From assembly GCA_002900995.3 (NCBI GenBank), contig CM035307.1:2976001-3040000 (forward strand): 64,000 bases of DNA, read 5' to 3'. The notes beneath the pieces are model-generated. The model saw only the letters and a list, made by a program, of their open reading frames with translations. It made no database searches and was not told where the DNA came from. Every line of letters begins with the position of its first letter. Positions within the stretch are counted from its first letter, which is position 1. This document shows positions 22,885 to 33,587 of this stretch, one piece after another. A program made the translations under genes and the position numbers. This DNA is from Ganoderma boninense (taxonomy: Eukaryota > Basidiomycota > Agaricomycetes > Polyporales > Polyporaceae).

Positions 22885-25800
22885 TCAGCTACTGGCAGCG
22901 AGCGTGCTCCAAAACGTGACCGAGTAACCTCCATACGCAATCACGTCAGTGCCTGCGAGGACGGTGTGCACAACCTCGGCGGGCCGCCGGAACTGGAACC
23001 GCTCCAAGACCTTCTGTGAAGAGTGGCAGGCGTGGGGTCAGCAAGCAGTCGATCAGCCACGCAGAGGGGGACAGCAGCCGCAGACGCAGAGAGACAGGGT
23101 AGGCGGTAGCGAGGATGGGGAGAATGGAGCCATGGCGAAGGAAGCGTGTTCCCCGCGGCTGCCGAGCAGCCTCCGCCGGCGGCAACGCATATACAAAACG
23201 AGCACGAGCGAGGCGAAAAGAAGGCAAAGAAGGCAAAGAAGGACGCGAACCGGGCGACAGCACAGGAGACGCACCTTCTGCGCACCACTCCGGTAGTCCC
23301 AGACGAGGACCGTCCCGTCGCCGTAGCCCCGTGCGAAGAGCGAGTTTGTGGTCGACCCGCGTGTGTACCGGGACCCTGACTTTGGAGCAATCGTGCTGCT
23401 TGTGAACCGCGAGGAGTTTCCACTCGCGCTCGCGCTTGCCAGACCTGCCAAGCCTGACCCCGCGCCTCGCACGTCCGTGTGGGGCGCAGCGATGTTCGAG
23501 CTCGCGCGAGTCACCTGCGAAGGCGCCGAGCGATAGCCAAACTCAAGCCAAGGTCTGCGCCCAAAGCCACCTTCGCGCATGTCGTAGAAGTGCACTTTGA
23601 TAGTCCAGATGGTCCACCTGTCCGCAACAGATATGGTTAGCATATGGGCTCTATGTCTGAGATGCCACCCATCGTGCATGTGTCTTGCATTTAGGGGAGA
23701 AGACGTAGAGAAGAAGGGTGGGTGCAGTTGCCGGAAGCGCCAGCGTCGGCAGAGCAAATGACCTACCTCAAGTGCAATGAGGCGGGGATCCTGAGGATGA
23801 ACGTGTATTTGGGTGACCTTCCCCGATACGCGCTCGGGGTCGGCGGCGGCAATTGCACCCAGGTTCGTCATTGAAAGGCGGTCGCCGGCAGCTGAATAGA
23901 CCATTTCGTTCCAGGCGCAAAAGGCTAAGGCTTGCACAGGCTGAGAATGTTCGGTCGGGATGCGCTCTGAAGTTGCCCAGTAGCCGCCGCGGTTCTTTCC
24001 CCGGAGGTTTGCGCGCCCGAGCTTCCAATGGTACACGTACTTGTCGTGGCCTCCTGAGAGGAAACGGTCTGCCGCTACTGGAGCCAGGCAAGCGATGCCT
24101 CTGTTGGGATAGGCCCGTCCCGCCGACCGGTTCTCCATTACTGTTGAATGGGCCTTGTGTTTGAGATCAACGCGGCACGGGCGCTGGAACAGATTTTAGC
24201 ATGCCTTGCCAGTGCCATTCCCTCGCCCGAAGGCAGCAGATTCCCGTACCTGATCACCTTCCACGGTAATTAAGGACACCTGGCAAGGGCCTTTATCGTA
24301 TCCGATCACAACTGTATCGTTGCATAGCAGACATGCGTCTTCGACATGTCGAAAGTCGTCTTCAACTGGGAGGGAATGCCTGGATATGCGTGTCCTGTAC
24401 AGCCACTGATCTGAGCGTTTAGTGCAGAAAATGAATGCAGCTGTGACGCACTTCCTTGGTTGATCTATGAAGTGGGCTTCCCCACGCATTAGAATAGTGG
24501 TAATCGGGTAATCCGGATCTGCCGGTACTAGCAGCCGTCTGCCTCTTGCGAAGTCGGCCTTGGGTACGACGACCGTGTGCCCGGCAGATGTGGAAGATGA
24601 CAGAGACGCCAGGGAGCCAGTGTCCTGCGCGCCCTCCGAACTCGAGGTTGCAGCCCCGCTTGCGGGGGACGCAGATCGGCGGGTAGAACGAATTGGACGA
24701 TCGGAGGCGCCACGCCGGTGTTGGGGTACCCTTCCCGACCCGCTCGGCTGGGCCTTACGAAGGTTGGTCGAAGCCTCACTCGATCGTTGCTGTCGATGAG
24801 ATACGGCCGGCTTCTGAACCTTGTCCCTAACATCGAAGTCCGAGCCGTTCTCGGAATCGTCGATGCTGTTACCGGCACCCGGCTCAACACCACCAACCGC
24901 TCGCAGTCGCCGACGTGGTCGAAACACTGCGCCCTCCGCACGTTCGTCCTCATCCCACTGCTCAGCGTCATGATCGAGACGCTGGTGGGATCTTCGACGA
25001 GACATGTCGGCCGGTCGGGGTGAGTGTAAACGTTCACGGGATGAGTGGTCACGCTGCCTTGTGGATCCTAAACTGTTGCTCGGACCTGCCCCGGACCGAC
25101 CAGAGCCAGACGCCAGTGCAGGGAGTTGGTGCGAGACGAGGCCTGAGGTGTCGTAAGTTCGTGGGAGGAACGGGAGGCCAGCCACTCCGTGTGGGGTCTC
25201 CTGCGGCGGTGCGGACCTGGTTAGTGAGGACTCTCTGCTTGACGGGTGGTCCGCGAGTTCCATCTCGACGTCACTCGAGTCTTCTGCGAGGGACTTCCAT
25301 TCGCCATAGTCGGCCCTGCGGTCGCTCAGGTCCGCGGTGCTGGGGTAAGGCGAAAGTTGACGGGAGCTAGGGGAACCGTGGACGGAAGCGTTGTGTTCCT
25401 CATCTCCGTCCAATGATGCTATTGTGAGGTCTCCTTCAATGACGTCTCCCGGCAGAGGTGGCTCGGCGTCGCGGGATGAATGACGTGTAGCGGACAACTC
25501 ACGGTTCGACCGCCTGCGAGGAGCACGCTGTCAGTTCGTTCATGAGACAGGGTGACAGGACCCGCATACCATTGCTCAGGAGTGCGTCTCCCTTGCAAAA
25601 GCAGATGGTCAGCTTGCTGGGACCTGGAAGGTACGGCAACGTTGACGTCAGTGGGTATAGAAGACCGGCGTTTGAATTGTATCGTGCGATGAGCCGCCAG
25701 GCAGTCGGTGTCTTGACGTGAGTCCTTGGCTATATTCAGGGACTGGCTGGGTTCGGATATGCCGACGATAGGATGAAAGATACTGCCATTAGCCCCTTCT

Positions 25801-26517
25801 TCGTCATCGTCAACCATTATGGGGTCCGCAGCACTGCCGATGTTGGGAGTTCTTGGAGTCGGAGAGACGGCGATGTCGTCAGGCAGGATTCTCTCTTCAG
25901 CGGCAGGGCAAGAATTTTTGCCGCCAAAGGTTGGGGTCGCACGCAGCAAGACCTTTTCGAGATCCTGGACACGAATACCCTCACTGGGTGTGGTGTGTAA
26001 GCGGGTCGGAATTCCGTGCCACAAGTTTGAAGAGGTCGATACGTACACGGACAGCAAGGACTTCACATTTTCACCACATGCCGTAGCATCATAAGTCCTG
26101 TCAGTGTGACAGGTTCGACGGTGTCTCTCTACGGCAGCTGGGTTTTGAAGCCACGTACCAATCAAATGCGATGCCATCCGATCTCAAAGTCCTTCATTTC
26201 AGTGTACCGTTCTCTCCTACTTGTCTCAATATTCTCCAACTGACTTACAGTAGCCGGGGAGCTTTGACGAGCCGTTTGCCTTCTTTAGCTAAGCGAATTG
26301 TCGTTCCTAGGATGAGGTCGTTTATGTTCTCATGCGACAAGTCATGCTGGAGCGAGGCAGAGAAGGACAGGACTTCTTGGCCGTGTTCCACCGAACGATC
26401 GTTGAGAGGCGTCTGGGTGGATGGACGCTTGTCTTTCTTGACATCCAAAATGCGCGGTCTCACGATGTCGTCGAGTGTTCGTGGCAGAGGTGAAGCAGGG
26501 CGTTTTCCAGAGTTCAT
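22885..26517 (-). CDS. WD40-repeat protein with long disordered N-terminus (paralogue A)
   Basis: Exons 26249-26517, 26159-26191, 25570-26097, 25513-24250, 24183-23767, 23617-23275 and 23013-22885 fit by phase, except at one point. The N-terminal half is Ser/Arg/Glu-rich and probably disordered, with 'MVDDDEEGANGSIFHPIVG', which looks like a SUMO-interacting motif. The C-terminal half has WD-like blades: 'VEDACLLCNDTVVIGYDKG', 'RFLSGGHDKYVYHWKL', 'VYSAAGDRLSMTNL', 'RYTRGSTTNSLFARGYGDG' and 'TVLVWDYRSG'. It is a paralogue of the divergent gene at 26694-29093. At 23596-23598 an AAA run (minus strand) appears one base too long: with one fewer base the exon reads 'VDHLDYQVHFYDMR', which aligns without gaps to the paralogue. 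This may be an assembly error or a real frameshift. The function is unknown. Confidence 0.75.
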
Positions 26518-26693
26518 ACGCGGAATAGAGATGGAGAGGCTGTGGGCAGGATGGGACGAGCGTCAGACGCCCATCATCTGCAGCGCGAGAATCGTAGCAG
26601 GTGTGGCTGCAGCACCTTGCCTCAGCTTCTCCCTCTGTTCGATGTCCTGCACCTGTTACCCGAGCTCCTCTGCCTACTCATGTTACGGAGCTT
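26518..26693. promoter_or_regulatory. Shared bidirectional promoter of the WD40 pair
   Basis: Only 176 bases separate the two divergent start codons. Both 5' leaders and core promoters must fit here or overlap the opposite gene. No clear TATA box was found on either strand. Confidence 0.5.
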
Positions 26694-29093
26694 ATGCCTC
26701 TCAACGAAGATGCTCAGCCTAATGAAGTACGCCATTCTCGGAAGGGCAATTCTGCTGTTCCAGTCGTCCGCGCTGTCCATCCGTCCGTAGCTCTGCGCGG
26801 TCGAGGCGGTCGAGGTCGAGGGCACACTCGCAACAACCATGACCACTCGGGTCGTAGGGAACGCGGGGCTCCATATATGCGCCCTTCCCCTGCCCGAAGA
26901 GACTGGAGCTCGACATCCATCACAAAGACCGGCGAGCCTTCTCGGACGGCACGCGACAGTGCTCCTCTTGCCCACACGCCCCAACGACCTCAGGGCAGCA
27001 ACAATCGGAGGAGGAAAAGGCACGGCGAACAGGGAGACAAGAAATTGAGGTACCATGGTCACCTTCCTCAACCGAAGCTCGACCCCGTCTCGGGTTTCCC
27101 TCTGCCAGAATCCTCTCACAGAACTCCTCAGCCGGAGGATCACAAACAGACAAGGCCCCGAAGTCCACCGGAGGTACGCTAATTTTTCGTTCTTTTGGCG
27201 GTGAATGTAGGTTGTAACGCCTCCACACCCATAGTCTCCAGGCGAGCCGAAGTTCCGGGGATCCCCCCACCTGAGCAATGTATCTACTCCATTCATCTAT
27301 GGCCCTGCCTACTTGCCGCTCAGTCCATCACACATCTTCGCCAACTCACCTCCAAGTCATGCCGGGTCCATGTCTTCCCGTGAAATTAACGTTGACGAAA
27401 ATATAACTGGCGACGCTTCACAAAAATCGTGTCCTTCTACGGAGGAGTACCCGCATCCCACACTCCCATCCATAGCCTCTTTGCAAACGGCAACCCATCC
27501 CTCAGAAACGATGGCCAGCCCAGCGCCTCCGCGACTGCAAACCTTGGATACCGCCGCGCCTTCGCTAATACATGGTGGAAATTTCGATGCTGTTCATAAC
27601 GCATCGGTCCGTGTACCGACGTTCCGGTCTGGGACACTGTCAATCGAGCTCCCGCCACATGTCCGACCATTTGACTGGAACGATTTCTCCACCATGCGTC
27701 CACAAGCTCAACAAGACGTCGATCACTCGGACGTCCGCGTAGCTCCCGTGTCGTCGACCTCTCAAAGTGATACCAGCACTTTCCTGCCATTTTCCCTTGC
27801 GCAGCCCGGGTCATCAATAGTTGCCGACCGCTCAGACACCGCGGACGCTGACGAGCAGGAGGACACGGGAGCCGCCAGCCAGCCAATCGATCCTACCCCA
27901 AAACTTTTTCGATGCGCTCAACGCGTCCAGATGCGGAAGGACTCACACGACAAACCTCGCCGCTTGTTGACCCTGCACCCCAGCGGTTTTCTGAGCGTCA
28001 CGATGCGGGGGTCCCTCGATCTTGTAGAACAGGCCTCGTTGCGATACACGCCTCTACGAACATCGGCGGGGGACGGTGCTCGCCAACTCGTCGAGGACGC
28101 CTGTGTCTTACACGGCACTCATAAGCGCACCGTTGTCATTGGACGAGCCGGGAACAATGGGCAGCTATCCCTTGTGCGAATAGAGGACGGAAAGGTACGC
28201 GCTTCGCTTTATGCGTTTAAAGTTGAACTCACGGCATGGTCGAAGGTTCGCGAAATAGGTTCTTTTGAACGCCGCTCGCAGGCGGAGAAGAAGGGCGGCA
28301 TCAGTGCTGTTTGTGCCATGATGCAGCCTGGGATTTTTGCGACCGGTGGCTATGACCATCTCGTAAATCTATGGACCCTCCCAAACGAGGGCAATGCGCC
28401 ACCCACACCATCGGCGCCCCTCGCAATTAAGCACTCCTCCGCCATCCACTCCATCCTGCCGGTCCGCGACACTAGTCATAAGCTACTAACGGGTAGTGCG
28501 GACTGCTCCCTTGCGATATATGACTTGTCCTCCGAGCGGACCATCAATACGCTGAAGTTGTCAAACCCAATATACCACGTTCACGCTGTCGAGTCACCTT
28601 TCTGCGCGCTTCTCGAGGTATGTTTCTTTGCTATCATCGTCAAGTATTACCTAACAACCTCCCGCCGACAGCTCGGCCATCGGGAGTTCCAGTTTGAAGT
28701 GCGCGATTATCGTCTAGTTCCTGAGACACCCGCCCTTAGGCTCGGGTATTCCAACACGAAGGTGCATGGACGGTACACTAGAGGTTCGTACATGCTTGCC
28801 CCATTTCTAACGACTCACCGTTCATCCTCTCCTGATGTAGGGGCGGTAGGCTCCCAAGTGTTTTCCTGTGGTGGTAATGAAGACGGGTGCGTTCGATTAT
28901 GGGATCTGCGCAAAGCTTCGGAGATCCTGGAGACGGTACGACGTCTGTACGTTCACTATGTTTGTCTCTAATACGGCGAGCGCAGATAACTTGTTTTCCT
29001 GGGAGGAAAGTGGTACAAGTTGAATTTGATGGTGCACGAATGGTTGTTTGTTCCGAGGACCACCAGTTAGCCTCCTTAACACCGCTCGCCTAA
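26694..29093 (+). CDS. WD40-repeat protein with long disordered N-terminus (paralogue B)
   Basis: Six exons (26694-27173, 27235-28194, 28246-28617, 28672-28783, 28841-28935, 28986-29093) are consistent in phase and give about 700 residues. An Arg/Gly-rich 'RGRGGRGRGHTRNNHDH'-type N-terminus and a Pro/Ser-rich region precede the blades: 'LVEDACVLHGTHKRTVVIG', 'IFATGGYDHLVNLWTLP', 'LLTGSADCSLAIYDLSS', 'RYTRGAVGSQVFSCGGNED' and 'GCVRLWDLRKA'. The final blade is 'MVVCSEDHQLASL'. Intron positions after 'EDGK' and after the 'ALLE' strand match those of the minus-strand paralogue. The first Met in frame is at 26694, 176 bases from the other gene's start; an upstream non-ATG extension is open but unsupported. 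A beta-propeller scaffold is expected, with partner unknown. Confidence 0.78.
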
Positions 29094-29452
29094 AGGGCAT
29101 GTCTTATCATTATGTTCGTAACTTAATAAATTCAAGTTTATATGTGCCTCGAAATCTCCTTGAGGAGTGCGCAACATGGAAAATACGGAGCGATCCAGGG
29201 GAGGAGGTTCTTGGACGCCTTCCAACTTGGGACTTGGACACATTCCGGGGGTTGCCGGAGCGCTGGCATTTCGAATAGCGGGCCGGTCCAGGATACGGCT
29301 CCCGTCGGACGTCCACGCCTCCACCGTGACTTTATCGCGACTCCCGCCGCGGAATACAATCATCGTCCCTCTCTTCGTGAAGCGTGACGACCGACCTAAG
29401 CATCTAGCTCCTTGCGCCCCATTGTATCCTCTCTCGTCAAGAACGCGTAACC
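29094..29452. other. Intergenic, leader of the HIG1-like gene
   Basis: Short tandem gap between two plus-strand genes. A minus-strand frame of 95 codons is present, but nothing in it is recognisable. Confidence 0.4.
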
Positions 29453-30054
29453 ATGAACAGAAACCGCCGCAAAGATGAGATCGAGAGGGCCTACGAGGTG
29501 CAGGTGGCCGCCGGCCTCAGAGGAGCTACACAATTCGGTGCTGCTGGACTGGGTGCCGCTGCGGTCGCCCACCACTATTGGCCTGCTTTCAGGTGCGTTT
29601 TGAGCTCCACGTCACTCGTCTACATCTCGTTCAACACGCTTCTACCCATTCGACACCTCCGGTTGCGCATACAGGAGGCAGACGCTCCCCTTCAAAGCCT
29701 GGCTCGTATCAATATGTTGAGCTGTCGCCCTTATCCTTAGCCAGTCACCGTCCTAACGCACGTCCTCTCTGCACTGCACTGGGTGCGCCCTCCAAAATCG
29801 AAAACTTCACCCTAGCTTCGATTTTCGGCCTCGTCATCTACGCGGAGAACGCGCTTCAGGCGCACGAACGGGAGGAGCGGTTGAGGGAGAACAAGATCCG
29901 GCGCGAGGCGCGAATCGCCCTCGCACGCCGTGGGCTCGTCGCGACCGAGACGGAGATCGCGAAGTGGAAGGAGGAGCGCGCGCGTGCGATGGACGCCGCC
30001 GCGGCAGAAACGGCGCAGGCAGCCAAGGTGCAGGCATCCGCGTCCGAGCAGTAG
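29453..30054 (+). CDS. Small mitochondrial-type membrane protein (HIG1/Rcf2-like)
   Basis: Three exons give about 146 residues. The N-terminal part 'MNRNRRKDEIERAYEVQ' is a charged helix. It is followed by a Gly/Ala-rich membrane segment ('GLGAAAVAHHYWPAF'), a short loop 'RRQTLPFKAW', a second segment 'LVSISSIFGLVIYAENAL', and then a long charged C-terminal helix 'REERLRENKIRREARIALA' with 'WKEERARAMDAAAAE'. Two hairpin-like membrane helices plus a basic loop fit HIG1-domain respiratory supercomplex factors of the Rcf2 kind, but the classical HIG1 signature is not clear, so this is a tentative call. The second intron uses a weak GTTGAG donor, chosen because it alone restores the frame between the two halves. 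Confidence 0.55.
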
Positions 30055-30431
30055 CAAACGTTGCTGCTGGCAACAAAATCCCTACTATTTTATCACCGAG
30101 GTACGCCTCTTATGTGCCGCCCCCCTAGACATGACACATGCTCGTTTTCGCGAAATATATAGACGGTGCACAGTAGGCTCTATATGGGCAAGGCCAAGTC
30201 TCATTGGCGGGGACAAGTGTGCAGATGTATGTGAGTGATTGTGGGTGTATGCGAGGGTGGTGACAATTTAAAGTTCGTTTTGGGGGAGGAAAAGACGTCA
30301 GCTATGTGTCCGTGAGGTTTCACAAATTCAAGAGGAACGCGAGGACCAGGGATTTGCAGGAGCATTTGATGGCGACAAAGACGAACTACGTAGAGAACGA
30401 GAGGCTGTCATGTCAATTATGTGTAATCCAG
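30055..30431. other. Intergenic between convergent genes
   Basis: This is the 3' flank of the HIG1-like gene and of the C2-domain gene. No feature is seen. Confidence 0.5.
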
Positions 30432-33006
30432 TTATTGTCCGTAGCTATATTCCGGTTGGTGCACGGGAGAGTATCCTCCCTGTGATACCTGCGGAGGACC
30501 TGGGAGGTATTGCGGTGGCCGTGGCGGAGGCCCTGGTGGGTAATAACCCTGGTTGGAAGCCGGATGCATGAAACTACTCGCAGGTGGCTCGTATTGAAGG
30601 TGGGACGGCAGACTCGGAGGCGGCGGGGGCGGCGGAAGTGCTTGGAACGCCGACTGCTGTTGCTGATAGGACATGGGCGGCGCCGGAAGGCTGGGCCGCC
30701 TCTTCGGTGGCGGTTGGGCAGATAGCTGCTGAGGCATCGACATCGATGAAGGCAGTGGTGGCGGGGGTCCAGGAAGCGCAAGTTGATGTCCGTTCGAAAA
30801 CGATGACTGAAGAGGCGGAGGGGGCAATTGTCCAGGTAGTGGTGGTGGAGGCGGTATTGACTGGTAAGATGCCGCAGCCGGTAACGCTGGTGGTCCGGTT
30901 TGCGTCCCATTATAGTACCCTTGCGGAGGAGGGCCTGGAGGGACAGGAAGAGACGACTGCCTACGTGAGTGATGGGACTGCGGTGACTGCCCGGGTTGAG
31001 ACTGAGGCTGAGGTAATGGACGTGAACCCCCATATCCGCCAGCAGATGGACTATCCGACAGTGGCGGGGGAGGTGGGATATTGTCGAATGACAATTGTTG
31101 GTGTCCGTATCCATAAGATGGCTGGTCTGGGGGTGCAGAGTGCGAAGGTTGAGGATGATTGGGTGTAGATGGAGAGGAGGAATAACCATGTTGATGACCG
31201 GGAGGAGTGGATGTAGGTGGTGGTGGCGGTAATTGAGGGTAGGATGACGTTGGAGGTAGGGTGTGAGGGAACGACGAGGCAGGTGGCGTAGAGTTGGAGT
31301 GGGGGAACGACGATGTTGGTGGAGTGGAGGCGGAATAGCTTGACGTCAAGGGTGGCTGATGCTGGGGGAATGAGGACGAAGGAGGAAGGGAGTGTTGATG
31401 CTGGGGGAACGGTGTCGAAGAAGGCGGCGGATTCTGCTGGGACTGTGGGTAGTAGAGAGATGGTGACTGTGACAGTGGAGGGTACGATGACGAAGGCGGA
31501 GGGCCTTGAGAAAAGCCAGATGGCGCCGGTAGGGCAGGTGGCAACGTTGAGAAACTGGATGATGGTACTCGCGCAGGAACAACCGCGCCATACCCGATCG
31601 GAGCCGGGGTCGCAGAAGGAGGGGGTAGGAAGCCTGATGGTGCAGGCAGACCGGCGTTCATGGGGACAAACCCAGACGGTTGAGGCAGAGGCATGAAGCC
31701 AGATGACTGGGGAGGTAAACTATATCGAGGTCTATGGGTCTGTTGGAATGTTGAAGGTGCGGGCGTTGCCGTCTGTTCGTACGCAGGTTGATATGGGTCA
31801 GGAAGGGGGGCACCATCGTGGTGATAGGGTTGGAGCTGTCCCGGACTAGAATCATAATTGTACCCTTGCCCTCCGTCAGAGTAGGTAGACTCGTGAATAG
31901 TTTGTGAGACTTGAGTGCCGTAAGAAGGCTCTGGAGGTGCCGCGGATGCCGGTCGCTGGAAGTAGCTACCACCGGTAGGTTGCACCTGAGAAAAATTGAA
32001 TATTCGCAACAGAATAGGTTCCGGGTGGACGGACGTACTGGCATGCTCAATCGCCTATTCCCATGGTTCACATTCAGTTCTGCGAACTCGTTCACCATCC
32101 CATCAACCGAGGAGTTGTGTGAACGCGTGCTTTCGTATGGTGCGACATAGATGTCCAGCCTGGAGTTAGACGACCTCAATGACGGAGGCAGGTTCTCTCG
32201 ACGGATCTCGTCTCGACTGCCAGTAGAGCCATAACGTGATAGGTCTGATAGGGATGACGACGCTGACTCGCCCAAGGGTACGAATGTCCCGCGCCCGCCA
32301 TACTGCCCATTCGTCTGCTTGGGGGTCGTCTTTTTCGTCGGTGGGGGTTCCTGTACACACGAGACATTTAACGGCACGACTCCCTAGATTGCAGCAGAGG
32401 ACACGTACGTCTAGCCAGAAAGTCAGTTCAAAGTAGACCTCCCCGCAGTACTTGTCCTTGTGCATGATCGTGAACCACTCTTGAAATCCCATGAACATAA
32501 GCGACAAGCACCACAAGCATTGCAGACGTACCATCGGTCTCCCCTTTAGTGAGTACCTCCGTCAGATCGACCTTAGTCTCCCCAATTAAGTCCGGCTCCC
32601 GGACGTCCTCCGCATAACAGGCCACCGCCATGAAGCTCCCACCCTTCACCTTGGGAGGGCCTTTGCCATTCGCCTTTGGCGGCGGAGGAGGCGGGTCTAC
32701 GCCGGGGATTTGAGGGAACTCGTCCACATCCTCATACAACTCGAACCGGATCTCCTCGTCCCACTCCGGATGCTGTCCACCTCGCTTGATCGCCTTGGTG
32801 CGCCGTTTCTCGCCATTGAAGATGACTTGGCAGTAAGGATCTTGCTTGCCTATGTGCCGTTTGTTGGGTAGGTTCCTCTACCCCACGAAGCCCGCCGAAG
32901 AACGTACTGTGAGCTGTAAGCACACTCGAGGAGGCGAGTGTACACACACCGCTTTCAGAATGACAACGATGAGCGTGCCGATGTGGCGGCCTTGGCCTTG
33001 GGACAT
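30432..33006 (-). CDS. C2-domain protein with proline-rich tail (Inn1/Fic1-like)
   Basis: Starting at 33006, a C2 domain runs over about the first 170 residues. It has 'IGTLIVVILKARNLPNK', 'KQDPYCQVIFNGEKRRTKA', 'RGGQHPEWDEEIRFELYE', an insert 'VDPPPPPPKANGKGP', then 'ACYAEDVREPDLIGETKVDL' and 'GEVYFELTFWLD'. After 'EPPPTKKTTPKQTNG' comes a Ser-rich segment and then about 500 residues of Pro/Ser/Gln/Tyr-rich low complexity, with many PPPPP and PxxP motifs and repeated 'APSGF'-type and 'PPTSSYP' units. A C2 domain followed by PxxP motifs is the layout of yeast Inn1 and fission-yeast Fic1, which act at the cytokinetic ring by binding SH3 proteins. That role is inferred from architecture. Ca2+-binding Asp residues are incomplete. 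Introns are phase-consistent. Confidence 0.8.
30480..32000 (-). repeat. Proline-rich low-complexity coding tract
   Basis: This part of the C2-domain gene encodes a degenerate repeat of Pro/Ser/Gln/Tyr. On the plus strand it appears as GGT/GGA-rich, purine-rich sequence. Units such as 'SGFLPPP', 'SSSYPPL' and 'PPTSSFP' recur. It is not a transposon. Confidence 0.7.
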
Positions 33007-33587
33007 CTGTGTGCGTTGCAGGGGATGCGCGAGGCTCTCTAGGTTGCCGTGCTGGTCGAACTGTGTGCTGGCGGATTGGAGAGGTGGATGGCTGAGGCCA
33101 AGGGATTTAAGTATTGGATTTTCAGACGAACGTGAGCGCGACAGGCCGGCACGCACATCACAGCCTTATTATTTACAACGTTATTTACGCGCTCGCTTCG
33201 GCTGCATTCCCCACAACTTTGCCCTCCTTACTCATACTCCTCATCTTACCGTCTCTTTATGCCCTTCACGAAAAACGTCCAGGACAAGTCCACATTTGTA
33301 CTCCAGTCGAGGATACAGCCTGTCCCTATTCTCCTATCACATCCATGGGTGGCAATCGATGTCCTCGGCAGAACTCCTCGGTGGGCGGCCCGAGCGTTGA
33401 AACGTTGAAACTTCCCCAGCATGACATGACATAAGTACCTGAAATCGACGGAAAATACACACGAAGTAAGTACAGGGGGCTATGCCGCAGCCATCTTGAT
33501 GCTAGCCGCCTGTTTCCTCCAACTCCCGCAAGCGCAGTAGGTGTCAGTACAGGAGTTTTGACCACAGACAGGGCGCAGTACGGCGAA
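33007..33587. other. Promoter of C2 gene and 3' flank of GH125 gene
   Basis: Both flanking genes lie on the minus strand. No coding signal. Confidence 0.45.

Noticed and set aside
30584..31168. 194-codon plus-strand frame
   Set aside because: Antisense shadow of the proline-rich tail of the C2 protein.
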